Of a DNA stretch of 64,000 nucleotides, positions 1 to 11,071 are shown piece by piece. Below the pieces are notes generated by a model, which saw nothing but the letters and a program-made list of their open reading frames with translations, made no database searches and was not told the origin of the DNA. Position numbers and translations under genes: made by a program. Position 1 is the stretch's first letter; each line of letters begins with the position of its first letter. The DNA comes from Avena insularis (Eukaryota; Streptophyta; Magnoliopsida; Poales; Poaceae): the NCBI GenBank assembly GCA_023614405.1, contig CM042688.1, positions 73,270,253 through 73,334,252 on the forward strand, in the 5' to 3' direction.

Positions 1-3000
1 GCGCATCCCGGAGGGCGTCACCGCACGCCTCGCTTCCTCCGAGCTTGCCCCCTCACCCAATCCGGGTGAGTATGTGGTGTTCCTATCTCATTTTCAACGC
101 AGATTTGGTCTGCCAGTGAGCGACTTTTTCCACGACTGGTTAAACACATAGGAACTCCAGCCGCACCACCTTCCAGCCAACGTCATCAAAGCTCTCTCTG
201 CCTTCGCCTCCACCATTGAAGGTTACGCCGGACTATGGCCCACGAAGGAGCTCTGGATCTGGTTCTTTGGCCTTCGCCGGAACATGATCCCGAACATCCA
301 GCTTGACCCGGAGGACAAGCAGCTCACGTAGTTCGGTGCCGCGTCAATTTCTCCTCGGAGGCTATCCGTCTTCCCCCGAGTCACTAGGCTGGACTCTTGC
401 AAGGGATGGGTCCGGACTTTCTTCTATGTCCGGAATGACACTACTGAGGATATGATCCGGTTGCGCCCTTATGCTCCGGGTCCTCCCAATCGGGAGCTAT
501 GGGACATGGTCCCGAAGAAGCCCACCATCCTGGCGAACCAGGTCAACAAGAGGTTCCAGGAGTTGAAGGACCTCGGATTGCGCAACGAGGACGCCATGAT
601 TACATTCGTGCGCAACCGGATCTCCCCTCTCTAGAAGCGCACACACAAAGTCTGTCACATGAGCAGGGGCCGCGACCCCAACCGGACCTCGTCTTTCGAG
701 TTTAGCAACACAGAAATCTACCGCCGGGTCAAGGCCCTCTTCACCACCCACAAGGACTTCTCCTCTGAGTGGACGTGGGGATTTGAACACTATTCTCGAG
801 ATAGGCTTCCTCCCGTGGTAAGCTTCGTGCCGCAAACTTTCTCCGAATTAAATTATATGTCGGTCGTTGTTGTATACTTAACTATGTTGTTTTCTCTTTC
901 CCTTAGCAATTCCTTTAGCAAACTATCAAGGATGGCACCGAGCCCTCCCTCAAATGGGCGCCTGAAAGGGATACCTCTGACAAGGAGGAACCGGATCAGG
1001 AGATGTTCCTTCCAATGGCTGACACGACCAAGCGACCCACCGGTAAACTCTCTTCCATTAGAGATTGGCCCGACGATGAAGATGACTCGGATGTTGAGGT
1101 GATGGAAGCATTTGACGCTGTCCCCCTTTCTTATGCTTTTCCGGCATCACCTAACCCCAGTGGGCAGATCCATGAGGACCCTCCCCTTACCGTGGGTGAT
1201 CCTGTTCTGGTTGCGCCGAAGAAGAAAAGGCGAGCCGCATCAACTTCTTCCTCCGGACCTTCTCAGCCAGGCAAAAGGCAAAAGAAGTCCAGGGACAAAA
1301 CTGCCTCCAAGCCTGCTACCAAGGCCCCAGCACGAAGGGCTCGGAAGCCCAAGGAGCCCCTGACCTCGGATGAGTAAGCCGCTTTTCCCTCTGCCATTTA
1401 CTTGTTCTTCTATTGTTATAGTTTCTCATCCGACACTGTTTGATTCGGCAGGGCCGCGGTGGAGGTCCCATAGAGTGGATCCGGCATTGCCTCCCCGCTC
1501 CGACACAGCCCTTCTCCCCCTCGTGGCGACGATTCACGCCCGCTGAGTCCAATCCCGGAGGGTTTAGCGGCTGCTCCGGGTTCTAGCCCACCTCGTCAAG
1601 AGGAGGGCAACCTTGGAGCGGGGGAGACTGGCTCAGCCGAGACAGCGGCCACCACTACTTCGACTCCGCCGCAACCAGCTACCACCGAGGTTACCTCAGC
1701 ACCTCCACCGAAGAAGAAACCGGCACCAGTACCAGCACCAACTCAAGCACCAGCAGCAAAAGCAACAACAGCAGCACCAAGCCCCTCCGCCTCATCCGAG
1801 TCTTCTCAGTCTTGGTGATAAAGCACCAAGGCAGCTCCCAAGGGTAAATCTGCTGCAACAACTTCCACTTCTCAGCAGCAACCTAAGGGCAAGAAGGCCC
1901 CTGACGCCACCAGGGCAACGTCCATCGAGGCTGGACAGCGCACACTCGCGTCCATGCTTTCGAAGAAAACTCCACCACCGAAGGACGTCCCTGCCGACCC
2001 AGCTGATGCGCAACTCGTTTTGCACACCAGCCCTGCTCTTGCCCAGGTTGAGAGGAGGGAAGCACATGCCAAGGGCCTAGTGGTGCCCCACATGCTCAGC
2101 GGCGAATGATACCCTCTGACCTTGATCGAGTTCGTGAACAACTAGAACAAGTCGGAGTTCATCCACAACGACGATCTCCCGGAGAAGTTCGGTCCTGCCG
2201 AATTTTCTTCTCAAATGAACACAGCCGCTAAGGCAATTAACCTTGCGGGTTGGATGATGGAGGTACGTTACTTCACCTTTTCCTTAGCATGTTGTATATA
2301 TTAGTGATATAACCATTAGTCCCCGAGCCTCCGGGGGAGTAACTTGTTACTCGGCCGGATGCTCCTTAGATAACTAACATAGCTCCTTGATAACTTCAAA
2401 TATGCACACACCTAGAGCCGGGTTAAGTTCCACTTGGCCCGGATTTTGTACACTTCGAATATGCACACACCTAGAGCCGGGTTAAGTTCCACTTGGCCCG
2501 GATTTTGTACACTTCGAATATGCACACACCTAGAGTCGGGTTAAGTTCCACTTGGCCCGGATTTTGTACATTTCAAATATGCACACACCTAGAGCCGGGT
2601 TAAGTTCCACTTGGCCCAGATTTTGTACGCTTCGAATATGCACACACCTAGAGCCAGGTTAAGTTCCACTTGGCCCGGATTTTGTACACTTTGAATATGC
2701 ACACACCTAGAGCCGGGTTAAGTTCCACTTGGCCCAGATTTTGTACACTTCGAATACGCACAAGACTAAGCTATATTTCTGTACTCTTTTCAGGTGACCA
2801 CCAACCGCCGGAGCGCTGAGTTTCAGCGTCTCCTGGACACTCACAAGATGCTGCGCGCAAAGCATAATGCCCTTCTCGCTGAACACGAGAAAAGGGGTAA
2901 GTTCTCTTCTTGACATTTCTCCGTGCTTTCTTCCTCTTTTTTTGCCGAACTAACCCATCATTCGGTTTTCGCAGATGGGGTGGAAGCTGAGAATATCCTC

Positions 3001-4203
3001 ATGAGGAAGAATCTTGACCAGATCAAGGGTAAGTTATTTTTGTGCGACCTTGCTATGCTTTCTATCTCCTTTTCTCCTTGGCTCGGCGAACATTCATACG
3101 TCGGCTTGCCGGGTTAACAAACTATTTCAGCATCGCTAGAAGATAGTGTGCTCCTGCCTGATATGTTGCTGCATTTTCTTGAACAAGCAGGGCAGCATCA
3201 GGCCGATCTCAAAAAGAAAGATGACGAGCTTTCCCTCCTCTGAACCAAGGATGACGAAATTGCCAAGCTCAAGGCGGATATGAAGAAGTTGAAAGCGCAA
3301 CACCAATCCGAATTGCAAAAAGCTGGCCAGGACTATACGGAAGAGCGTGAGCGCCTCAATCTCCAGATTGCCAAGGACCGAGAACTTCTCCAGGAGGCCG
3401 ACATCAAATTTGAGTCGGTGAACACTGAACTTGTGCAGCTTCGCAAAAGGCGTGATGACTGTACCAAGGAGTTGACCTAGATCCACAGCCATATTTCACG
3501 TAAGGTCCTTTCCCTCATCCGGCATATTTCTCCGGGTTACTTCACATGTCTTTTCTTTACCCGCTTCTCTTGTCTTGTTTTCAGGCAAATTTCTAGAGGG
3601 CAATGCCATTGCGAGCACCGTTGTTGCTAATTTCCGCCGAAAGAGGGGTACCCCCGTTGCTCCTAACGCTGAAGAGATTCCCTATGACATGGAGGACCTG
3701 TTGTTCAGCTTGTCTTCTCGCGTGGAAATCATGAAGAACTATGGCAAGGACATCCTTGACGTTGCAATATGAATCTTCAACACTTTTTGGCCTACAGAAG
3801 ACACTCCGGAGGGAACCGCAGTTCTTGTCGATAAGTTGATGGAATGCGAGACCCAGCTCGACCTTTGGAGGGAATCCGCTGGACGCGCTAGAGTTGAGAC
3901 CGTTCTCCACTACGTGCTTACGTGGTACGAGAAGATCGACCTCAACCTCCTAGCGTGCATGCGCACCAGATCCAAATGGACCAAAGGACCGAGTGGGTAG
4001 CTTCGGCAGAAGGCTTGTTTCATAGCCTCATCGAATATGCTCCCATTCATGAATGGAATGAGGGTCCAAGCTTCCTTGGTGGCGCGGGATGATGAAAACG
4101 ATGAGAACGTTGAAGATGGCTCGATGAGGATGAGGAGGACGATGCCTCGGACATCGAAGACAGCGAAGATGACGCCGAACTTCCTCCTCCTGCTGCTCCT
4201 TGA
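1..4203 (+). pseudogene. Element B additional (antisense) gene, putative gypsy-type transposon protein, spliced, decayed
   Basis: The gene runs opposite to B's gag-pol. The first part (1 to about 820) resembles the putative gypsy-type transposon domain (Transposase_28 family): FLSHFQRRFGLPVSDFFHDW, then WIWFFGLRRNMIP. An intron fits about 820-906 (gtaagc...cttag). Next come an acidic linker, a Lys-rich stretch near 1220-1300 that could be a nuclear signal, and a Pro/Ala/Gln low-complexity stretch (1620-2080). Coiled-coil exons follow at about 2794-2896, 2974-3028 and 3130-3500, each flanked by GT/AG. The last exon (3585-4203) ends in a Glu/Asp-rich tail and TGA. In-frame TAG stops (for example at 148-150 and 916-918) and a frameshift near 4120 show decay. 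Its role in the element life cycle is unknown. The start lies off window. Confidence 0.72.
2394..2770. repeat. 59-bp tandem repeat, just over six copies
   Basis: A unit of 59 bp recurs head to tail, with starts at 2394, 2453, 2512, 2571, 2630, 2689 and a partial at 2748. Each contains ATGCACACACCTAGAGCC and GGTTAAGTTCCACTTGGCC. Copies differ by only a few substitutions. The array lies inside an intron of the antisense gene of B, between a donor near 2262 and an acceptor near 2793. Confidence 0.95.
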
Positions 4204-4819
4204 GTGAAAAAACTTTAAAGTTTATCAGATCCCCGGTATGCTGGGTGGAATTGTATCCAGTACACAAGTGATATTTTGCTACTAAGTTTTTATGCCGGAT
4301 TAACTTGGGCGTAGTCCCCGAGTTTCATTTTCTTGTTCCTCCAATCTTTTGGCTCGGCTCGTGTCTACCTTGATTCGGTTTTACGACTTACGAATCCGAG
4401 CTTCAAAAATTGTCTTAACAATACTTGGAAACTTTAGGCTTCGCTCAAAATAATTCAGCATAATAATTCGAAAGTAAACACCAGGTTAGTCCGAAAAACA
4501 AACGTCGGCTCGATTAAGTTCTTTTCCTTAGTCGTTTTTCATGTGCTACGCAATTCCAAACTTGTTCTGTTGCTTGCCATGAAGCCAATTCTCGTTGGAC
4601 AGCAACAAGTCGAAGAGTTGGGTTTTTGGTGCTCACACATTACTAATCCGACCTAAGTAGAACAACTTACGCCAGCCGACGTATAAAAAATAAATACAGA
4701 AGACAATAATCATTATTAAGGCAGTCCCCGAGTTACTGCTCGAGGTGCCAACATTTCATTGATAAGCTCATTGCCGGCATACATACCGACATATGAGAGA
4801 CTCGGAATACACTTCTCTG
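4204..4819. other. Element B spacer between pol and antisense gene
   Basis: No coding region was seen between the convergent ends of B integrase (4820) and the B antisense gene (4203). On the - strand two purine-rich tracts, AACTCGGGGACT, sit near 4305-4320 and 4724-4736. They resemble the polypurine tract that precedes the 3' LTR of element A, so they may be internal polypurine-like tracts. Confidence 0.5.
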
Positions 4820-6684
4820 CTAAGTGTAGAAAGGACGAAGTAGAGCTACATTCCATGGACGCTTAGATTCCTCGCCGGACCTGTCCGCCTTGTTCTTTTC
4901 ATGTGGTTTTGCATCGATTAGATAGTAAGAATCATTGTGCAATGCTTTGCTCACAATGAATGGCCCTTCCCATGGGAGGATAAATTATGCATGCCAGCAG
5001 TACGGTGTACCAGCCGGAGTACCAGATCACCTTCTCGGAAGACTCGGGGGTTTACTTTCCGGCTATGATAGCGTCGGAGATTTTGCTGATATATGGCGGA
5101 TTTGGACAATGCCAATTCTCTCGCTTCTTCCAGCAGATCAACATCATTTTGCCGGGCTTCCTGCACTTCGGCTTCTGTGTATTGGGTGACCCTAGGCGAG
5201 TCATGCTCTATGTCGGCTGGTAATACAGCTTCTGCCCCATATACCAGAAAAAATGGCGTATAACCTGTTGATCGATTCAGAGTTGTTCTTAAACTCCACA
5301 ATACCGCTGGTAGTTCTTCTATCCAGGACCCCGCTGAACTTTGCAGCGGCTCAATGAGCCGGGGTTTTATCCCGGACAGTACTAATCCGTTGGATCTTTC
5401 CACTTGTCCGTTTGATGCAGGATGGGCTACCGAGGTAACGTCCAGCTGGATCTTTTTATCTCGGCAGAATCGCGCAAATGCTCCTTCAGCAAAATTTGTG
5501 CCATTATCAGTTATGATACTGTGAGGATAACCGTATCTCAAGATGATGTCTTTGAGAAATGTCACGGCCGTAGCTCCATCACATTTTCTTATTGGCTTTA
5601 CTTCAATCCACTTTGTAAACTTATCTACCATGACCAAAATGTGAGTCATATTTCCCCTTGCTGGTTTGAACGGGCCAACCATGTCCAAAAACCATACGGC
5701 AAATGGCCAAGTGATTAGTATGGTCTTGAGTTCCGACATTGGCATATGTGTCTTGGTAGCATACCTCTGATAACCATTGCATTTTCTTACCAAATCCTCT
5801 GCTTGTTCTAAGGCACTTGGCCAGTAGAATCCATGCCGGAAAGCTTTTGGCACCAAGGCTCGGGACAAGGCATGATGCCCGCACTCCCCTTGATGTATAT
5901 CTCGGAGGACATTGGTCACACTCCTTTTGTATAGCTCGGAATTGATGATTGTGTATGCCTTTTCTCTCCTCTGAGTTTGCCTGGATAGCACCTCCTCAGT
6001 GGGTAAAGTTCCATCTTTCAGGAATTGAAATATAGGTAGTGCCCAAGCTGGTATTGCTCGTACAGGGAACACATCCTCATCAATTTCCATCTGATCCACC
6101 GGCATAACTTCAACCGGAACACGCTGAGCAGTCCTCGGGTCTTGCAAAGCAGTCCCCGGGTTTGCTGAGGCAGTCCCCGGGTTTCGCGCACCACCTCCCA
6201 TGTCCATGTCCATGGGCACAGCTCCAGACTCCGGATCCTCCGGGACGTAAATTGAGTCGGTTTCTGGGGACGGTCTGATAGATGGTTTTCTGAGGTGTTC
6301 TAATGCTACACCCAGTGGAATTGCTTGTCGGGTTGATCCGAGCTTCGACAATACGTCGGCAGCCTCATTTTCCACCCGGGGTACATGGCGAAATTCGCAT
6401 CCCTCAAAGTAACCAGATATTTTCTGTACATGGAATCTGTATAATGCCATGTTTGGATCAAGAGTGTCCCACAGCCCCGACACTTGCTGAACTACCAAAT
6501 CCGAGTCGCCAAAGCATTGGATCCGACGTATCCCAATTTCTTTTGCCACTTTGAGCCCATGCACAAGTGCTTCATATTCAGCGACATTGTTCGATGCTGC
6601 GAAATGGATCTGTAGCACATACTTCAACTGGTCATTCTTTGGAGAGGTAAGCACAACTCCGGCGCCTAACCCAGTTTTTGTTTT
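4820..6684 (-). pseudogene. Element B RNase H (second half) and integrase
   Basis: This is the C-terminal part of B pol, separated from its N-terminal part by element A. On the - strand it starts in RNase H (residues FGDSDLVVQQ near 6510), then a linker, then integrase. Integrase shows a zinc-binding stretch (GHHALSRAL ... VRKCNGYQRY, where the second expected Cys is Tyr) and a catalytic core with WFLDMVGPF, SIITDNGTNF and ASNGQVERSN, which supply the D, D and E residues. The open frame runs from 6654 to 4951. A one-base deletion near 4980 then shifts the frame, and the natural end (LLRPFYT, stop) is readable in the next frame at 4820. The enzyme joins the cDNA to the host chromosome. Confidence 0.9.
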
Positions 6685-6689
6685 TGACC
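6685..6689. repeat. Target-site duplication of element A (left), TGACC
   Basis: TGACC precedes the first base of the left LTR of A and recurs at 19019-19023 after the right LTR. Confidence 0.95.
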
Positions 6690-7407
6690 TGTCAGGGGGA
6701 TGATCCCCGGATACCCCACCCGAGTAAGAAACAGGACAGTCGGTCTCGGCCGGCTGACCAGATGCAGCCGGACAGGGTAGGAGGGACCGGCTATCACCCA
6801 GTAGCCGGACCCTGGAGAGGAAGACGGATACAACTACGTAGCCGGATCCAATTAGAGGGACAGGACGACGTGCGTATCAGTGCACGGTACGCCCTGTACG
6901 ACGACAAGACGGGCAGCCACCCGCCCATACAGAAGACTTGGCGACGGGGAACGATGGCTGTCTTGACGACGGGCGCCCCACTGTGCCTACGACAGCCATA
7001 CCGCTCATACACCAATGTGATATACCATGCCGGGTACTGTAGATGACTAGCCGGCTGGGACCCGCCTGTGGGGCCCGCTAGCCGGACTAGCCAGTGAGAC
7101 CCTTGCCTCTGTTCCTATATAAGGAGAGGGAGGGCCTCAGTAGAAAGGGGTTGGTCTCAGTTCATTTAAGGCAGTATCTAAAGGATACAGCTCAAGGAGC
7201 ACTTGTAGCTCGTGTATTTCACCTAGTCAGATCAGGCAGGAGTAGGGGCTTTACCTCACCACGAGGGCCCTGAACCTGGGTCCTTCTTGCATCCCGCTAC
7301 GCTCGCTCGTATCCAACCTCGCCTGCGGACGCCGTCGATAGCTTTCCTGCTAGTCCCCACACCTCTATCTAACCTTTTTAGGTACTGCCGTTCCGAATAC
7401 AACGACA
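6690..7407 (+). repeat. Element A 5' LTR
   Basis: Bounded by TG...CA. It contains a TATA box, CTATATAAGG, near 7115-7123, so transcription would start about 30 bp downstream. The first 40 bases include a short inverted repeat (GGGGGATGATCCCC). Its partner is 18316-19018. Confidence 0.95.
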
Positions 7408-7409
7408 GT

Positions 7410-7426
7410 TGGAGCCCACCGTGGGG
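7410..7426 (+). promoter_or_regulatory. Element A primer-binding site
   Basis: TGGAGCCCACCGTGGGG follows the 5' LTR after the two-base spacer GT. Element B has the same spacing and TGGCGCCCACCGTGGGG. It fits a tRNA 3' end (CCA pairs with TGG), but the tRNA was not identified. Confidence 0.7.
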
Positions 7427-7429
7427 CCC

Positions 7430-9520
7430 ATGGCTTCGACCGGAGTCACATTCCGCACGGGACCCCGCACTTTAGCCGGTGAGTGCGTGGCCTCCGGCCT
7501 GGTGCTCACGCTTGGCAAGTTCGACTGCGTCATCAACAACGCCTCCTGCTTTGCCGGAACTTCCTTCCTGGCAAACGGCACCGTTCTGCTATTCGGCGAT
7601 CTCCCCGTCTACGTCGCCACCGTCCCGGAGTGTTTCCCTAGGGAAATCGTCTCTATCGTGGGGCCGCCATGCTCAAGCGGCGCCACCTCCGCCGCACCTT
7701 GCGGCGTGGAGGTCATGATGGTCGGATCCAGCTCGCAGCCCCGCCGGCCGCGGGACCAAGGCGTGGACGAGGTCGGAACTTCCGCTCCTTCGCAGCCTCG
7801 GAACCCGGTAGAGGATGCCATTGATCGGCTCCTGACGTCGGTTACCCTCGGGGACAACCCGGAGGAGAAGGTGGGCAACTTCACAATGGAGAGACAGATC
7901 CTCCTCCAGGAGGCCATGGAGCTGGCAGCAGCCCACAAGCAGCTGGAGATCGCCAGGCGCGAGTATGACCGCGCGCACGGCCTCACCCTGGCTACCGTGG
8001 AGCCGAGCCGGCGCGGCCAGGTACGACGTCGAGGCGGTGAGCTAGGCGGCAGGATAGAGAAGGACGGAGAACCGGATCCCGCACCTGCCCCTACACGGCC
8101 CACCTACAGCACGCCCATAAAGAACTTGCGCGCGGCGCGAGCCTCAGCAGAAGAACTACCCAGCATGGAGGGCGAGGAGCGGGCCCACCAGCACGCTCGC
8201 GTCCAGGAGCTCCTCCGCGTCGCGGACGAGCAGGCCGGGGCCAACCGACAGACGCAGGAGGACCTTAGATACTCCAGAGGAAGCAGGCTACCCGCCAACA
8301 GCAGGGGCGTACCACGTGACACGCAGCAGGCGTCCTCCCCTCAGCCGGCTAGGGCCCGCAGCAGGCGTCGCAGCTCCGGCAACAGGGGCCAGCCGCGCGA
8401 GGAGCAGACGGTCAACAGCAACCCGCCACCTCCACCCCCGCCAGCCGAAGAACCCAGACCAGCCGGTTCCCGCCTCTCGGGCCGGGTGGGCGCGCCCAAC
8501 CCGGATTGTCCGGATGCCCGGGACCGCATCGAGCTGCTCGCTCAAGCGCGCGTCACGGAGGAGGAAGATTCTACCGGACCGGTTTGTTTCGGACTCCGCA
8601 TCCGGAACGAGCCATTTCCGGATAAATTCTCCCTGCCTAGGGACACCCCTGGCACGACAAGAAAGATGAAGCCGGAAGACTGGTTGACCGACTATGCCAC
8701 GGCAGTCGGCATCGCCCACGGGAATAAGCGCACAGCCATGCGTTACGTCCCTCTCATGCTAACCGGGTCGGCAAGGACCTGGCTCAATAGCCTCACGCCC
8801 AACAGCATCAACGCCTGGCCTGATTTCGAGAAGGTTTTCGTCCGCAACTTCAACGGCACGTACGAGCGCCCAGGGCGCCCGCGCGACCTGGCCTTGTGCG
8901 TCCAGGGCGACCACGAGACCGACCGCGAGTACCTCGACAAGTGGACGGAGCTCCACAACACTTGCGAGGGCATCCTGGAGAGCCAGGCCATTGGTTTCTT
9001 CATCGAAGGATGCCGAGAGGGCACCATGCTTCGCCACCGGCTACTGTGTGACGAGCCGAAAACCATGGCGGAGCTCATGATAGTTGCCCACCAGTACGCC
9101 ACGGTAGATGCCGCCATGAAGAAGCCCCTCCGAGTAAACACGGAAGGCCGTCCGACTCCCACGGAGCCGGCTCGCGACCGTCCGAGCAATCCGGCTGGTG
9201 AAGCCGGATCCTCCAGACGCCACGGCAACGACAACCGGTCCCACGGGGACCGCCAGGACAGGCAACAGAAGCCTCGCTACCACGTGCGGCAGGTCAATGC
9301 CGTAGAGGGTGCGCCCGACGCACCGGCTAACAACGCAAGAAGGCAGAAGCCCCGGCTCACCTTCGACCAGATGATTGACGGCCCATGCAAGTGGCATAGC
9401 GGTCCCTTCAAACCGGCTACGCACACCACCCGGAACTGCAGCTGGACTCGCCAGCTAAAGGACCAGGGCAACCAGCCCCGTCTCCCGCCTCCCCCACCGG
9501 TGGATTTCACCACCGGCTAG
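7430..9520 (+). CDS. gag: Element A Gag
   Basis: This frame of about 696 codons starts at the first ATG after the primer-binding site (MASTGVTFRTG); the open frame extends a few codons further upstream only through non-ATG codons. An N-terminal globular region (about residues 1-110) is shared with Gag of B. A charged, Pro-rich middle follows. The capsid-like core near 8560-9120 has KPEDWLTDYATAVGIAHG and GSARTWLNSLTPNSINAWPD, typical of Gypsy Gag. Near the end a CxWH...HxxxxxC arrangement (PCKWHSGPF ... HTTRNCSW) looks like a variant zinc knuckle. Gag coats the RNA and forms the particle. The frame closes with TAG at 9518, but pol continues in the same frame, so this stop is either a mutation or a readthrough site. 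Confidence 0.88.
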   Translation: MASTGVTFRTGPRTLAGECVASGLVLTLGKFDCVINNASCFAGTSFLANGTVLLFGDLPVYVATVPECFPREIVSIVGPPCSSGATSAAPCGVEVMMVGSSSQPRRPRDQGVDEVGTSAPSQPRNPVEDAIDRLLTSVTLGDNPEEKVGNFTMERQILLQEAMELAAAHKQLEIARREYDRAHGLTLATVEPSRRGQVRRRGGELGGRIEKDGEPDPAPAPTRPTYSTPIKNLRAARASAEELPSMEGEERAHQHARVQELLRVADEQAGANRQTQEDLRYSRGSRLPANSRGVPRDTQQASSPQPARARSRRRSSGNRGQPREEQTVNSNPPPPPPPAEEPRPAGSRLSGRVGAPNPDCPDARDRIELLAQARVTEEEDSTGPVCFGLRIRNEPFPDKFSLPRDTPGTTRKMKPEDWLTDYATAVGIAHGNKRTAMRYVPLMLTGSARTWLNSLTPNSINAWPDFEKVFVRNFNGTYERPGRPRDLALCVQGDHETDREYLDKWTELHNTCEGILESQAIGFFIEGCREGTMLRHRLLCDEPKTMAELMIVAHQYATVDAAMKKPLRVNTEGRPTPTEPARDRPSNPAGEAGSSRRHGNDNRSHGDRQDRQQKPRYHVRQVNAVEGAPDAPANNARRQKPRLTFDQMIDGPCKWHSGPFKPATHTTRNCSWTRQLKDQGNQPRLPPPPPVDFTTG

Positions 9521-10387
9521 GGAGCCGGTAATGATGGTAATAGCGGCAACAACAACAACGGCTACCCCCAGCCACACGCCGCCTACCACATCTTTGAGAC
9601 GGAGCAGGACGACAAGCACAGCCGGAGGCGACGCTCCAAGGAGGTCAACGCCATCATTTCCCCGGTCCCCCAGTACCTGAACTGGTCGGAAACCCCCATC
9701 ACCTGGAGCCGGGGAGATCAACCGGAGCACCTGCCGACTCCCGGGGGCTACGCCATGGTGCTCGACCCCCTCATCGTCTCCAACGTGCGCACCTGCCGAT
9801 TTTTGCGCGTCCTCATCGACGGAGGCAGCAGCCTCAACCTCCTCTACCAGTCCTCGCTAGAGAAGCTGGGCATTCGCGAAAGCGACCTGCGCCCGACTAC
9901 CACGACGTTCCACGAGCGTCTGCGACCGCCAGCCTGCGCTTCGCTGGGAAAAATCCAGCTGGACGTCATCTTCGGGACCGAGGAGAACTTCCGCCGCGAA
10001 CCAATCTGGTTCGAGGTGGTAAATTTGACGAGATCCTACCACGCTCCCCTCGGGCGCCCCGCCCTCGCCAAGTTCATGGCCGTCCCCCACTACGCATACG
10101 TCAAGACGAAGATGCCAGGACCCCACGGCGTGATCATCGTTGCCGGCTGCTTCAGGCGATCGATGGAGTGCGCCTCAGCCGGGTCTAAACTGGCAGAGGC
10201 CCTCATCATAGCCGAAGAAAGGCGCGCGATCATGCGCAATGTGGCCATGGCCTAGCAGGACATTCCGGCCAGCAGCAAACCGGCTGGAGAAGGAGCTTTC
10301 CAGCCGGCAAAGGAGACGAAGAGGATCCTGCTCGACCTCTCCGACCCGACTAAGTTCGTCACAATTGGTGCCGGCTTGGACAGAAAA
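9521..10387 (+). pseudogene. Element A protease region
   Basis: This stretch continues gag in the same frame after TAG 9518-9520. The aspartic protease core is FLRVLIDGGSSLNLLYQSSL (near 9800-9860); the active-site triplet is D-G-G where most retroviral-type proteases have D-T/S-G. A second conserved block is LGRPALAKFMAVPHYAYVK. The frame is cut by TAG at 10253-10255 (the aligned position in B is followed by Gln-rich sequence) and at 10388-10390, where a Gln is expected. The enzyme would cut the Gag-Pol polyprotein. Confidence 0.8.
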
Positions 10388-10390
10388 TAG

Positions 10391-11071
10391 GAAGGCACGC
10401 TCGTCGACTTCCTCCGTGAGAATCGGGACATCTTCGCATGGTCCCCCAAGGACATGCCGGGTGTGCCGAGGGAGTTCACCGAGCACTCACTTCATGTGCG
10501 TCCGGATGCCAAGCCGGTCAAGCAACCTCTGTGCCGGTTAGCAGAAGAGAAGAGAAAGATAATCGGTGACGAGATCACCCGGCTCCTCGCAGCCGGGTTC
10601 ATTATGGAAGTATACCACCCGGACTGGTTGGTGAACCCAGTCCTGGTGCTCAAAAAGAATAAGACCTGGTGCATGTGTATCGACTACACCAGCCTGAACA
10701 AGGCATGCCCGAAAGACCCCTTCGCCTTGCCCCGTATCGATCAGGTCATCGATTCCACGGCCAACTGTGACTTGTTGTCTTTTCTAGATTGTTATTCCGG
10801 ATACAATCAGATCCGGCTAAACCCGGCTGATCAGATTAAGACATCATTTATCACCCCCTACGGGGCTTTCTGCTATGTAACCATGCCTTTCGGCCTAAAA
10901 AACGCAGTTGAAACCTACCAGCGATGTATGCAGAAATGCTTGCACTCGCAGATAGGCCGAAACGTGCACGCTTACGTGGATGACGTAGTCATCAAGACCA
11001 AGGAAAAACGCACCCTCCTCGAGGATCTGCGAGAAACATTTGGCAACCTCCGCCAGTACCAGATGAAGTGA
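10391..11071 (+). pseudogene. Element A reverse transcriptase
   Basis: The open frame from 10454 carries the fingers and palm motifs of Gypsy reverse transcriptase: CIDYTSLNKACPKDPFALPR, FLDCYSGYNQI, FITPYGAFCYVTMPFGLKNA, and the catalytic YVDD at 10973-10984. It stops at a TGA (11069-11071) caused by a one-base deletion: AAG-TGAAC replaces the AAG-CTGAAC expected from B. The reading then continues in the next frame. The enzyme copies the element RNA into DNA. Confidence 0.9.

Noticed and set aside
2394..2770. CRISPR array
   Set aside because: The repeats abut each other with no unique spacers, and the context is a plant retrotransposon.
4935..5718. Open frames on the + strand across the B integrase
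   Set aside because: They lie opposite a well-matched integrase and show no family motif. They are chance frames.
8288..8719. Long - strand and alternative-frame ORFs within A gag (also 7609-8103 and 8743-9234)
   Set aside because: GC-rich coding sequence leaves stop-free frames on all strands. Composition is Arg/Pro/Ser-rich and no motif is present.
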